A stretch of 64,000 nucleotides of DNA from Paragorgia papillata (taxonomy: Eukaryota > Cnidaria > Anthozoa > Scleralcyonacea > Coralliidae), in contig JAWNZC010000258.1 in NCBI GenBank assembly GCA_035771165.1, forward strand, positions 62,001 through 126,000. The letters run 5' to 3'. Shown here piece by piece: positions 33,540-44,227 of this stretch. The notes beneath the pieces were generated by a model. It ran no database searches, was not told where the DNA came from, and saw nothing but the letters and a program-made list of their open reading frames with translations. The translations under genes were made by a program, and so were the position numbers. Within the stretch, counting starts at the first letter, position 1, and each line of letters opens with the position of its first letter.

Positions 33540-34377
33540 TTATTCTGTCCCGGTGTTCATGTTACCCATAACGGTTTTGTATCCCAACATTCGTTGTAGA
33601 AGGAATTTTCTTTGATTTATAGCCGCATTTATACTTTCATCTTCATCGTAGCCTTCTTCATCCATTAAACGTTTCATTGTTTTCATAATTTTCTTGTGGA
33701 TACTGTCACGTTGAAGCTCCTTTACTAATCGAATGTACTTTTTGTATGTTTTTGCCATTTCTCTGGTATATTCTGGAACCAACGTAGCGTAGGCATGTTT
33801 CATAGCTTCGTCAATAGTAATGTTGTTTTCTTGCATTGTTTTTTCGACCAAAGCATTTCGTTTAGGATCCACCTTTTCAAAAACTTCATTTAATATATAT
33901 TCCCAGAGTGTGTCGTTTTCTTCATCTTCCTCGCATTCGGACTCTTCAGAATGTTCGCTAGTACTTTCCTCATCGATGGACAAGTTCTCTTCCGTCGGCG
34001 ATATGCTGTTTTCTTCTTCCGTCGACAATATGCTGTTTTTTTTCGTCTGTAGAAGAGTCGTCTTCTCCATCTTCCACCGACTCATTGCTATTTTCTTCAT
34101 CGCTGTATGCATCCGTACTTTCATTAGTGCAAGAGTCGTCTTCTCCATCTTCTTCCGACTCATTGCTATTTTCTTCATCGCTGCATGCATCCGTACTTTC
34201 ATTCTCCATCACTACATCGTTATGCTTATCTGTATCGTATCCTCCCTCTGAAATAACTGAAATGTCACCTTGTTCCACCAGAAGCGGATAAACAAAACAG
34301 ATGGCTTGATGTCGTCTTACGTTATACGCAGACGAAAAACGCTTCATACACTGGTTACACTGATAACAATTACCCAT
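33540..34377 (-). pseudogene. C2H2 zinc-finger protein with acidic repeats, frame break
   Basis: Starts at ATG 34377 with one classic C2H2 finger (YQCNQCMKRFSSAYNVRRH..IC), followed by tandem acidic repeats (ACSDEENSNESEEDGEDDS twice). This frame ends at 33970. A second frame, open from 34202 to 33540, carries more acidic sequence and a basic helical C-terminus (WEYILNEVFEKVDPKRNA, YKKYIRLVKELQRDSIHKK). The frames could meet at the run of eight A on the minus strand (about 34036-34043), so a one-base indel or ribosomal slippage would separate them. TATA-like TAATATATAG at 34430-34439 and a short leader precede it; AATAAA lies past the stop (near 33495). It may be a DNA-binding regulator of the element. 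Function unknown. Confidence 0.6.
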
Positions 34378-34576
34378 ACTACCACCAGCAAAAATTGAGG
34401 AGAAATGAAAAAACGAGCAGAGAGAAATGACTATATATTACGATCTATTGCCTAGTTAACATGTGGTACAAAAACGTTGCCGTGAATCGTGATGCATTGT
34501 TTGATTGGACATGCACACTCTCGTAATTTTTTTATAACAGGCAATATTATATAGATCTTCGAACAAAATCCATATG

Positions 34577-35770
34577 CGAATTTTGCTCATTATGTTCTCA
34601 TTGTGCTCATCATGCTTGCGATTGTGCTCATTCGCATTCGCATTATCCTCATTGAGTGCGCATTGTGCTCATTTACATTCGCATTGTGCTCATTCACATT
34701 CGCATCTTGTTCATTGAGTGCGCATTGTGCTCATTTACATTCGCATTGTGCTCATTCACATTCGCATTTTGCTCATAATACTCGTGTACTTTGCTCATTA
34801 CGTGCGCATTGTGCTCATCATGCTTGCGATTGTGCTCATTCACATTCGCATTGTGCTCATTCACATTCGCATTATGCTCATTTTCATTTGCATTGTGCTC
34901 ATTCACCTTCGCGTATTTTTCTCATCACGTGCGCATTGTGCTCATTTACAGTCGCATTGTGCTCATTCGCATTATGCCCATCACGTGCACATTGTGCTCA
35001 TTTACATTCGCATTGTGCTCATTCACATTCGCATTTTGCTCATAACACTCGCATACTTTGCTCATCACGCGCGCATTGTGCTCATTTACATTCGCATTGC
35101 GCTCATTTACATTCGCATTGTGCTCATTCACCTTCGCATTTTGCTCATAACACTCGCGTACTTTGCTCATTACGTGCACATTGTGCTCATTTACAGTCGC
35201 ATTGTTCTCATTCACATTCGCATTATGCTCATTGAGTGCGCATTGTGCTCATCATGCTTGCGATTGTGCTCATTCACATTCGGATTATGCTCATTGAGTG
35301 CGCATTTTGCTCAAAACACTCGCGTATTTTGCTCATCACGTGCGCATTGTGCTCATAACACTCGCGTACTTTGCTCATTACGTGCGCATTGTGCTCATTT
35401 ACAGTCGCATTGTGCTCATTCACATTCGCATTATGCTCATTGAGTGCGCATTGTGCTCATTTACAGTCGCATAGTGCTCATTTACATTCGCATTATGCTC
35501 ATTCACATTCGCATTATGCTCATTGAGTGCGCATTGTGCTCATTTACAGTCGCATAGTGCTCATTTACAGTCGCATTATGCTCATTGAGTGTGCATTGTG
35601 CTCATTTACAGTCGCATAGTGCTTATTTACATTCGCATTATGCTCATCATGCTTGCGCATTGTGCTCATCATGCTTGCGCATTGTGCTCATTCACATTCG
35701 CATTGTGCTCATTTACATTCGCATTGTGCTCATTTACATTCGCATTGTGCTCATTCACATTCTCATTGTG
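34577..35770. repeat. 21 bp tandem satellite inside the Polinton-like element
   Basis: About 56 units of GTGCTCATTYACATTCGCATT with variants (TGAGTGCGCATT, AATACTCGCGTACTTT, CATCATGCTTGCGATT) and no spacers. Because 21 is a multiple of three and the unit lacks stops in most frames, long ORFs appear on both strands (for example ALCSFTF and NEHNANV heptads). It lies between the C2H2 gene and the 182-residue gene. Coding use is not supported by a start or context. Confidence 0.85.
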
Positions 35771-35979
35771 TTCCCTTACAAAATCAGGACAGTTTCTACC
35801 TGTACAACCCATGTTTTAGACGTTGACCCGACCTCTCACTTACGGTAACTTGTATTGTTATATAAGCCCCGTATAAGCCCTCTGCATGCGATCTATTACT
35901 TGTTTAGACCTTTCTGTGTATTTTTTAAAATATTCTTTTGTCTTGTTGACATGCGCACTTCCTATGCTTTCTACTACAG

Positions 35980-36022
35980 TATAAAAGTTCCTGCAGCACC
36001 CCAACATCTCTCTTCAGACACT
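35980..36022 (+). promoter_or_regulatory. core promoter of the 182-residue gene (TATA plus start region)
   Basis: TATAAAAG at 35980-35987 is followed about 27-35 bases later by a pyrimidine-rich CTCTCTTCAGACAC, a plausible initiator, and then a leader of about 75 bases to the ATG at 36092. Spacing suits a RNA polymerase II TATA promoter. Confidence 0.5.
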
Positions 36023-36091
36023 CTCTCTATCTCTCTTCATAATTATATACCATAATTACTTTTTTCGTGCGAAAGTTTGTACAGTGCAAAC

Positions 36092-36640
36092 ATGACAAAG
36101 TTAGACAACGTTGTCGCTATAATGGACATGGATGGTTTTAACATAGGTAAAAAGTTCTACTGTAAAGAACTTGGTCTTTGGAAAACTGGAGACGGCGAAG
36201 CTTTGTCATTTTTCTTTGACATTGAAAAAACGTGGAGTGATTTGTTGGGGAAGGACAGGTTTAGCTGCAAATGGGTACAGGCGAATGTGCACCATTTACC
36301 TTTAGACGTTCCTCCGAATACAACAAGATCTTTCAAGATCGACTGCTTGGAGAACATAATCGTCCAGTTCTACTCCAAAATTAAGATTGGCGAAAATTCG
36401 TCAATCGCCTATAAAGGTGGTCACCTGGAGCGTGATGTTTTGAGACGTCTTGGGATACCGCCTTTGGATTTGGAAATGTTTGGCTGTCCAAAAGCAACAA
36501 TGTTGATGGAGGATTTAGTATGGCAAGAGACATGTGGAAACCATACCAAGGTGAACGCATTTTCTCACTGCCCAAAAGTAGAAGTTGAAGTTTTTGGAAG
36601 ATGGTTAGAGCGACAACGAAGACATCCAACGTTTAATTAA
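36092..36640 (+). CDS. 182-residue protein of the Polinton-like element (VAIMDMDGF family)
   Basis: ATG at 36092 (the longer frame upstream lacks an ATG), stop at 36638-36640. Near the N-terminus is VVAIMDMDGFNIGKKFYCKE, in the middle HHLPLDVPP and a strand-rich stretch, then AYKGGHLERDVLRRLG, LEMFGCPKA and near the end CGNHTKVNAFSHC...EVFGRWL. A hydrophobic-D-x-DGF start, a KG..ER...L block, GCP, and a final C..H...HC Zn-like pattern occur together in uncharacterised invertebrate, repeat-associated proteins that I remember but cannot name. An RNase H-like nuclease or zinc-binding role is conceivable, not shown. Intact frame, good promoter. Confidence 0.6.
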   Translation: MTKLDNVVAIMDMDGFNIGKKFYCKELGLWKTGDGEALSFFFDIEKTWSDLLGKDRFSCKWVQANVHHLPLDVPPNTTRSFKIDCLENIIVQFYSKIKIGENSSIAYKGGHLERDVLRRLGIPPLDLEMFGCPKATMLMEDLVWQETCGNHTKVNAFSHCPKVEVEVFGRWLERQRRHPTFN

Positions 36641-37165
36641 GAGAATATTTTGAAACTAACGGTTCTTTTGAGAACCACCAAAACTTAAAAAGCGTACAAC
36701 GAAATACTCGTACAAAAAAACAAACCTGATTTGTCTTTTACCTTGTCGGTCAACACTTGACTTCATGATTTCTCTTTGATATCGAAAAAATGTCACATAA
36801 CTTGATTAAAGAAATGAAATTGTATGAATGGGAACTCTTTCCTCACCGTTTTAGACAATTATATTGTCTTCGCATGTAGTTCAGGCCATAAAAGTATAGA
36901 CAGGGCCAATTAGGGCCTAATCGGGCCATAATACATCTAAATAAGCCAAGATTTTAAAACTAACCGTTCTTAAGGGAAACACCAAACTATTTAAAAAGGG
37001 TACAACGAAATACTCGTACAAAAAAAAATCATTTGTCTTTTTTCCTTCTCGGTTAACACTTGACTTCATGATTTTTCTTTGACATTGAAAAAATATGTCA
37101 CATAACTTTTTAATGGTTAAAGAAGTGAAATTGATTATGCATGGGAACTCTTTCCTCACCGTTTT
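36641..37165. repeat. ~210 bp direct duplication after the 182-residue gene
   Basis: 36645-36855 and 36950-37165 share TACAACGAAATACTCGTACA, CACTTGACTTCATGATTT, TCACATAACTT and GGGAACTCTTTCCTCACCGT. The second copy also contains TTTTTCTTTGACATTGAAAA, which matches the coding sequence at about 36210 exactly, so the units may be worn copies of that gene's region. Confidence 0.6.
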
Positions 37166-39403
37166 TTCAAAGGTTTACACGCTTATAACGTTTCATGTCG
37201 TACACCTTTTAAATTTTATAACAATGTGATTTTGTAGTTTTATTCACTCATTACAACAAACGAAGAACACATGAACGAGACATAAGCGAGTTTATTTTTT
37301 ATTTAAAAATGATATAACATATAGATACAATGATTAGTATGTTTTGCAATGTAAATTAACAGATAAATGTCAGACATGAGGGCACTTCTATAATAAATGG
37401 GCAAGTTCACCGGAGTACAGTATGACGTATGGTGGGCATGCCTGTTCTTGCCCGAAACATGTTCAAACCTAACCCGCAACACTTGCAGATTGAATACAAT
37501 GGGTTTTTAGACTAAAGTTTCTGTTGCCTGAACTTTGCACCAATACCCGTACGGAACACAGTTTACATGGGGAGAAATGTAACATGTCTCGACACAATCT
37601 GTGGTAAGGAAGTGATGTGCCGGGCCATCGGGCCTCTCCGGGCTAAAATAGTAAGAATCATACGAACACTAAACAGGATCGTCATAACAAATAAAAAACA
37701 TATACAGGCTCAACGAAGAACCCAAGATAACAAAATATTGTTTCGATCAAAAATTGCAAACACTTTCTCGTATTGGAAAAAGTTTCCCACCCGTAAAGTG
37801 CTTAAGTTCATCACAAGTTTAAATGTGTTGAAATATTTTTTTTTAACGTGAAACATATTTTTGTACAAAGTGTATACATTTGTATACCGTTCACTTATTC
37901 ACAAGTACACAAATAATCAAACTGTCCGCCTTAGTCCGATTAAACTAATGTACATGCAAGTGTTGGTCAGTGTTTACAGTCATAAAACTGAACTTCGGAA
38001 ATATCAATTCACGAGAAGGTAATGTAAAGAAAGAAACATCTTACGAGCACATCAGAGTACATGAGGATTCATGACGAGGATTCAAGACGTTAAATATTTC
38101 ACACATGCATAATCTTGCGTTGTAAAACGATAATGTTTTTAACATTTTGACTATAGGAAAATAGACAGGAAACAACTGTTCGTGCAATTTACCAAAACAA
38201 TTAGCCAAGAACATTAATACCTTAATCTTCGTAAAACAAAAGGTCATTATATAAAATACCAAGCATTGTTTGTATTACCAACGAAAAAAATCTGCATTTC
38301 AAATTATCGTTTTTCTTGTTTCAAATATATTGGCGCACTTGTTCAGGGATCTTCCGTACTCCGAAACCTGACATATTTGCTGTGTCAATATGTGAATCAG
38401 ACAATTCGCTTTCCGTCATCGCGATTTAACTCGAAGGATTGTTTTCCGCTGAAAGCAAGCGACAGGAACTGAAAAGGTTGGTGAATGACCTAATTCTACA
38501 TTCAAATAAGTGAAAGTTCAGTGTATGGTCGGTTCAATAATATAATATACAGTATCTTTCATATTCCTAAGGCTAAGTACATCTGTAATACCGATACAAG
38601 TTTACATGTCTCTTTTTTCCTACGATGTCTCCTTGGCATCAGTGTAACAGTACGCACAAATATTATACAAGATTCCGAGTTTTACGCTTAAGACAATATG
38701 TCTGTGTTCCAAAGAAAGTTGTCGCATATTTTTTTTTCCAATTGTCTATTTGACGACAGTGTAATAGTATACGCAGTTAAGAACGATAAAACCGACGTTA
38801 AACAGTTTTATTTTCAAGAATACAGTTAAAAATATTGGCGAGATAAACGTTTACTGAGAACCAAGACACAATTTCAACATCAACAAATACTATAATGCTT
38901 ATAGTCGACATGTATATAATGGCGTCTTTTGCATACATTAACGTATACACTAACTTAAGGTTCAAATTATATCCACTTCAAAGTGCAACAGACTTAAAGT
39001 TAAAATTTTGCAAACACCTGGTAAGTAATTACTGGGAAAATACCATAATGACATGAGGAACAAGGTCTAACAATTTGACCGGATATCCCCTCACCTCGAT
39101 CGAAGCCTACCCAGTAACCATTGTTGACGGACAATGTATGATGCATAAACAATTAGTCAAAAGCTAATGATAACTTTGCTAAATCACAATATTGACTATA
39201 ATTAACTTTCTTCATTCAAATTTGTACATGTACATGCATGAATGTTCAAAATATAACTTGGAAAAAAACAAACATTCGCATCAATAAACGGGTTACCCCG
39301 TAGTTTAATAAAATTAGACCAGTCATAGTATATTGAATCAAGTTTTATTTCATCATATGTTTAGGAATATTACATGGCTCAGGACACATTTCAACATCGT
39401 ATT
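37166..39403. other. interior of the Polinton-like element, weak ORFs only
   Basis: An ATG-started ORF at 37567-37851 (94 residues, basic, ending VLKYFFLT) and a few shorter ones are present. None has a recognised motif or a signal strong enough to call. The remainder is AT-rich. Confidence 0.3.
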
Positions 39404-39820
39404 TTATACAAGATTAAGAGTTTGCATTTTAAGACTTTGTCTCTGTTTCGAACAAAACAATACTCGCCAGTCTTTGCAAGTATATTTTAGCAGTTCAAGT
39501 CCATTAACTTGTGGTTTAATGTCATGTAAAGAGTTCATAAACTTTTCGACAATTTTCGCTTCAGAAACTGTTTCCAACGCCACGTCAAAGTACAACCAAA
39601 TTCGTTCGTCTGATTCCATCATTAAACAGTCGTGTTGCCTCTGTGAAGGATGGGCGATACGACAGCCATTACAATTCTTCAATACCAAGCCTGATATGTT
39701 TGAAGCAACTTCGTCGGCATAACAATTTAATAGTTTGTCTTCAATCACCTTCTGTCGATGACTCAGAAATCTTCCTTCATCACCAACATCGCCAGGTACT
39801 TCACACATGTTACTTGCCAT
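39404..39820 (-). CDS. 138-residue Cys/His protein of the Polinton-like element
   Basis: ATG at 39820, stop at 39404-39406, adjacent to the right terminal repeat and reading inwards. The centre reads VLKNCNGCRIAHPSQRQHDCL, a compact C..C....H.....H..C arrangement likely to bind zinc. Helices follow (WLYFDVALETVSEAKIVEKF) and then KYTCKDWRVLFCSKQRQSL. I recall CNGC..xHPSQ..H.C in uncharacterised proteins of many invertebrate genomes; no function is established to my knowledge. The intact frame inside an element with identical ends suggests it is still used or recently so. Confidence 0.6.
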   Translation of the reverse strand: MASNMCEVPGDVGDEGRFLSHRQKVIEDKLLNCYADEVASNISGLVLKNCNGCRIAHPSQRQHDCLMMESDERIWLYFDVALETVSEAKIVEKFMNSLHDIKPQVNGLELLKYTCKDWRVLFCSKQRQSLKMQTLNLV

Positions 39821-39969
39821 CGTTTACAGTGTTCTCCTTACAAAACTTTGAAGTTGTGTTCTAGTCACTTGTCACAAAACAACTAGGTTTTTTCATTATT
39901 TAACTCTTTTAAAATGGTCTCAAACATTGCTACAAATTTCCATTAAACCTATTTCCGTTTCTAAACCTT

Positions 39970-40115
39970 ATACTTGTCAAAAACCGGTTTCTCTATTCAA
40001 ACACGTATTTCCGGTTCACATGCGCGCGCACAGGGCTCACGCGGCCAGCCTGGTAACTAAAAACTAGGGGTAAGAGGTCCGGGAAAAAGTGTGCTATACC
40101 TGTGACATATCTACT
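39970..40115 (-). repeat. right terminal inverted repeat of the Polinton-like element
   Basis: Exact inverted copy of 31958-32103, ending ...CATATCTACT directly against the AACCTA target duplication at 40116-40121. Confidence 0.85.
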
Positions 40116-41378
40116 AACCTACCCAGAAACCACCTACATTTTCTGGGGATATAATGGAGTATCCAGCATTTATAACAGCATTCGAGACCTTGGTGGAGTC
40201 AAAGGTTACAGATTCTACAGAACTACTCTACTACTTAGAACAATACACTGCAGGTAAAGCCAAAGAGGTGATCATGTTTTCAACGAAAATCTGAATCTTC
40301 GTACCAAGAAGCTAAATCGTTACTAAAGAAACATGGGGATTCATTCAAGATTGCCAATGCCTTTGTTACCAAGCTGTCAAGCTGGACACCTATCAAGCCC
40401 AACGATGGAGCAAAGCTACAATAGTTTGCCATCTTGCTAGAGCAAGCAAGGACAGCTATGATTGCTATGGAGTATATGAATGATTTGAACACAGCTCATG
40501 TTTTGAGACAACTGTGGGAGAAATTGCCAAGGTACCTTCGTAGCAAGTGGTGTGAAAGAGCCAGTGGTATCAGGAATAGTAAAGGACAGATGGCTACTTT
40601 CGAAGATTTCGTGCAGTTCGTAACCAAGCATGCTGACCTGGCTACCAACCCTATTTATTCAGAAGAGTTGGTGAAGAAAGAAAGTTCTTATGGCACAAGG
40701 CGGGACCAAAGAAACAGAGGTTCTAGTTTCGCTACGGGATCTAAGAAGAAAGATAAATATTCAAGAAAATCTACCCCCTGCATTGTGTGCCACAAGTTGC
40801 ATGATCTTGATCAGTGTTTGGAGTTCAATAAAAAGTCATTGGCTGAAAGGAAAAACTTTGTAAGAATGAAAGGTCTGTGTTTTGGTTTTTGCTACAGTCC
40901 AGAACACATTGCCAAGTTCTGTAAGCAAAGAAGGACATGCCAAATATGTAAGAAGCGTCATCCGACAACATTACATGACACTAACTGGAAACCAGGATTC
41001 AAGAATGAGAAAGAGAAGGAAACTGATAAAGCAACTTCAGAAACCAAGGATGCAGAGGATCAAGTTAACACTCGTACAACTGTTTGCGACATCACCGAGG
41101 CTGGTGACACACCAATCAACATGGGTATTATATCAGTTTGGTTGTACCATGAGGACAATCCTGATGAGAAAGTTGCTGTTTATGCTCTACTGGATGATGC
41201 CAGTGGTGGAACTTTCATTAAAGACGAATCCTTGGAGAAACTACATGTGAAAGGAAATGATACCAAGCTTTTATTAACTACCATGCATGGTACTCAAGAC
41301 GTGTGTACTAAAGCTGTTGAAGGTTTGGTTGTGGAACATTTTCAACATGCTACCACCAGTGTAAGGTTACCCAGAACC
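40116..41378 (+). pseudogene. BEL-1 gag C-terminal part and start of protease
   Basis: The BEL/Pao Gag core resumes right after the AACCTA duplication (MEYPAFITAFETLVES at about 40149), with a small deletion near 40275 and a stop near 40422. The main frame (40434 onward) contains LRQLWEKLPRYLRSKW, zinc-knuckle-like CIVCHKLHDLDQCLEF and CQICKKRHPTTLH, and from about 41090 an aspartic-protease-like region with YALLDDASGGTF. The frame runs into the terminal repeat of the DNA transposon at 41379 and stops at about 41420. Continues at 51231. Confidence 0.8.
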
Positions 41379-41415
41379 CAGAGGAGGTACGAAGCTCTTC
41401 CCACAATGCATTGCG

Positions 41416-43447
41416 TTTAGTTTTCATCCCCTAGCTCGGAGCGTGCCAGTTGATGATCAAATTATAGACATTTTCGTTGGCGCTGTTTCGATTGAAAAAC
41501 TGCGTTTCAAAAGGTAAGATCTTTATATGATATTAATAAGATATTCTAAAGTATGTTTCCCTGGTTTGTTTTGTCGTAGCATACTGGTTTCGGCTCAATA
41601 ACCAATGTTATGTTTATTGCTTTTACGGGTCAATGAACTTGGCCGAAAAGTGGCGAGTGATTATATGTACGTATTTGACGTTATATATAAGCAACAAGAA
41701 CTCTGATTAGCTTATTATAACGAGCAGGAAATTATCTTTCTGTGGATACAAAGACATTCCTTGTTGCTCCAGGAACTAAAGAACTGTTTAATGTTGAAAA
41801 TCACCTAAATTTTAAATTTTCTGAAAATCGTAAGCGCATAAGCTACGTTACATTTACTAGAAAAAGTGGCCTTTTGAACGTGAAATTTGTGTAGATAGTA
41901 TTTGAAGTCTTTTACTTTGTCATTGTTGTCATTTGACACTCTGTAGGAGTATATTTGTAACGTAATATTGGTTTCTTCACAAGCACTATTTCCAATCGCT
42001 GATTATGACGCGTTTAGTTACCTCAAACAATTCAAACGTATTTATCTTAATATTTGACACAACTCGAAACAAATTTGCCTTGTTTAAACATGAAATAATT
42101 CGCTTTCTTTTGGTACCAAAATTTCTCTTGTTGCTCCAGAATTGGAATGAGGAGAGCTCTTTGAAATTTTGCTTCTCCTCGATTTTTGCCCGTCATTGTC
42201 AAAATTTGGTCTGAGCTTCGTCTCCGCGGAGCGCGCCAAGAACCGGCAGTGGCCGAGATGAGCGTTGTTTTGATTTCGCGCTTTGTTTTCTTTGATTCCG
42301 TAGCTCATTTGAAAGCCCATTTCATAATTTAGCTCTATTGTATTAAACTAGGACTTTTACATGTACTGATGGTGTATTTATTTTATATATAAGAATAAGA
42401 AAATCCTGTTGTTTTAATTCAATATTATGTGGTGCCAACTTTTGTACTTTGGGCTATCTAGCTATTTCTTCATTCAACAAATTATGTGTGCATGCTGTCC
42501 ATATATCGCTATAGGAATTGTAATTGTTCTTAAGTTCATCCTGTGACAGCAAGTTGTCTTGTGCATGAATTTTCACTCCACATTACCCCCATGACACACC
42601 ACTTGTTGTTGTGAAATACAGAGATTTACTGAGTAATGGTCCTTATTTCATGTTTACAGGTTCATGCTCAATTTTTGTTCCTACAGAACGTTTTCTGGAA
42701 ACCTTCTTCATGAAAAACATTTCATACCAGGTCCCAACCACATGCAGGTTTCACAAATTAAAGAGCAGGGGAAAGTGGATATTAAAGTTGCACAACAGAA
42801 TTGCCTCGGTCACTTGAGTTTTATTTTGGGATCTTTTACATTACTTTAAAATACATTTTAAAGCTGTGTAGTACTCTTTGATTAATATTACAAAGATATT
42901 AAAGCTAGAAGTCTATGTAACAAAATGCATTGGTGATATAATTATTGAGAGGAGAATTGTATCACTATTGGGCGTGGTAGCTTTTTGCAAGAAATTATCA
43001 GAAGGGGATTTTTGATGAAAATGATTCAACTCCTTTCCCTCCTGTGCCACCCAAAATGCCCTCTTCATTATTTTACTCTAATGCCAGATGATTTTACTCA
43101 TCAAGTTGGAACCTCTAGGAAAGAAAGGGTTAAGCCCCTTTCCTCTAGTTTTATGCTTACTGTATGACACTGACTACTACTAGTGTGTCAATGACTGATA
43201 TATGCTTGTGAAAAACTGAATAATATAACATGGCTTTTGGGGAATTAAATTTTGGGAGGAAAGTAAAGTTAATTATGTGGAAAGAAAGTGGGTCTTGAAC
43301 TGAATTAAAATGTGTTGGTCCACTGGATTATATTATCATTTCTTCCCTGGGACAGAATTAATAAAGTCCATACATGTACAGTATCTTGATTTTCTGTATA
43401 AACAATCAGACATGTTTTCCTGACCCACTTGTTTTTAAAGGTAAGAA
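41416..43447. other. left interior of the DNA transposon, no gene
   Basis: AT-rich non-coding DNA. A GC-rich patch at about 42215-42300 (CTCCGCGGAGCGCGCC) and a worn copy of the 8038-type hairpin repeat (43020-43135, ending AGGAAAGAAAGGGTTAA) are the only structure seen. Short ORFs lack any motif. Confidence 0.4.
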
Positions 43448-43452
43448 ACTGT

Positions 43453-44075
43453 TGTAACTCCAGGGTTGCTGATCTGAATATTTCTAGAGCCACAGGGATA
43501 GCGGAAGGTACAATAAATGATTTTCGAACTCAACAGATAAACAATAAACAAGACTTTAACTAACAAATAAACGATTAGCTTGGGTAAGCTGATGTAGCTT
43601 ATACGAAGAAGTAGAGTCGGTTGCGAAATTTAGCCAATGGGAACTGTAGCGCTGTTGAACTGCTGAATACTGTTGAATACTGTTGGTTCGAACTGAAATA
43701 CGACAACGGATAATCTATCTTAGCTAATGTTAACTAATGTTACGCATGCAAATACTGATAAATAAAAATACTAATTATACGTTTACGATTACATACAAGA
43801 ATAAATGGACTTACGTACTTTGGTTTACACTTGTACTTGTAGCGATAGTAGATTGAGTAGATAGGTAGATTGGGTAGATTGAAATAAAGTCCCTTAACTT
43901 TGGTAGCGTCTGTACTGAAACACAGTCTTGACTATAATAATTCTGTCCTTAGATTGTTACCAATTAGAAATACCCTGAAGGCGTTTCCGTAGGAACAAAG
44001 AAGTACTAAATAATGAAGGTTCTATTATAGCTACTAACTAAATAATTATTAAAGTTTAGCCGTTTCAAACTAACA
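43453..44075 (-). repeat. BEL-2 3' LTR
   Basis: 623 bp. On the plus strand it begins TGTAACTCCAGGGTTGCTGA and ends CCGTTTCAAACTAACA. Pairs with 49985-50617. In element orientation it is the 3' LTR. Confidence 0.88.
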
Positions 44076-44227
44076 TTCCGGCCCCTTAAAGGCTTCTCTG
44101 TAAGATAGCCTTTACAAAACATATACAATGACAAACAAAAGGTTTGAAACGTAATAACATGCAAAAAACTATTACCATATAATAAATGTTTTAAATGCTT
44201 GTAAAATATTAATGTTAAAGAGTTTTG

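Larger units (their letters stand above)
31958..40115. mobile_element. Polinton/Maverick-type 8.16 kb element without visible replication genes
   Basis: Perfect terminal inverted repeats of 146 bp (31958-32103 and 39970-40115) begin AGTAGATATGTCACAGG and end with its complement ...ATATCTACT. A 6 bp target duplication AACCTA lies at 31952-31957 and 40116-40121. Six-base duplications and AG...CT ends are the hallmark of Polinton/Maverick integration, but those elements are usually 15-20 kb and encode protein-primed PolB, retroviral-type integrase, ATPase, protease and capsids; none is recognisable here. Instead there are ORFs at 32234-32722 (+), 33540-34377 (-, frame break), 36092-36640 (+) and 39404-39820 (-), plus a 21 bp satellite at about 34577-35770. 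Identical TIRs suggest recent movement. Best reading: a non-autonomous, gene-carrying relative mobilised in trans. A distinct DNA transposon or virus-derived element is the alternative. Confidence 0.8.

Noticed and set aside
34577..35770. CRISPR-like array
   Set aside because: The 21 bp units are contiguous with no unique spacers, and the DNA is eukaryotic. It is a satellite.
34603..35848. Long repetitive ORFs (His/Cys-rich and Asn/Glu-rich) on both strands
   Set aside because: They are open only because the 21 bp unit lacks stops in several frames; no independent start, promoter or non-repetitive domain.
37567..37851. Basic 94-residue ORF in the Polinton-type element as a fifth gene
   Set aside because: Has an ATG but no motif, promoter or conserved pattern that I recognise; left as unassigned interior.
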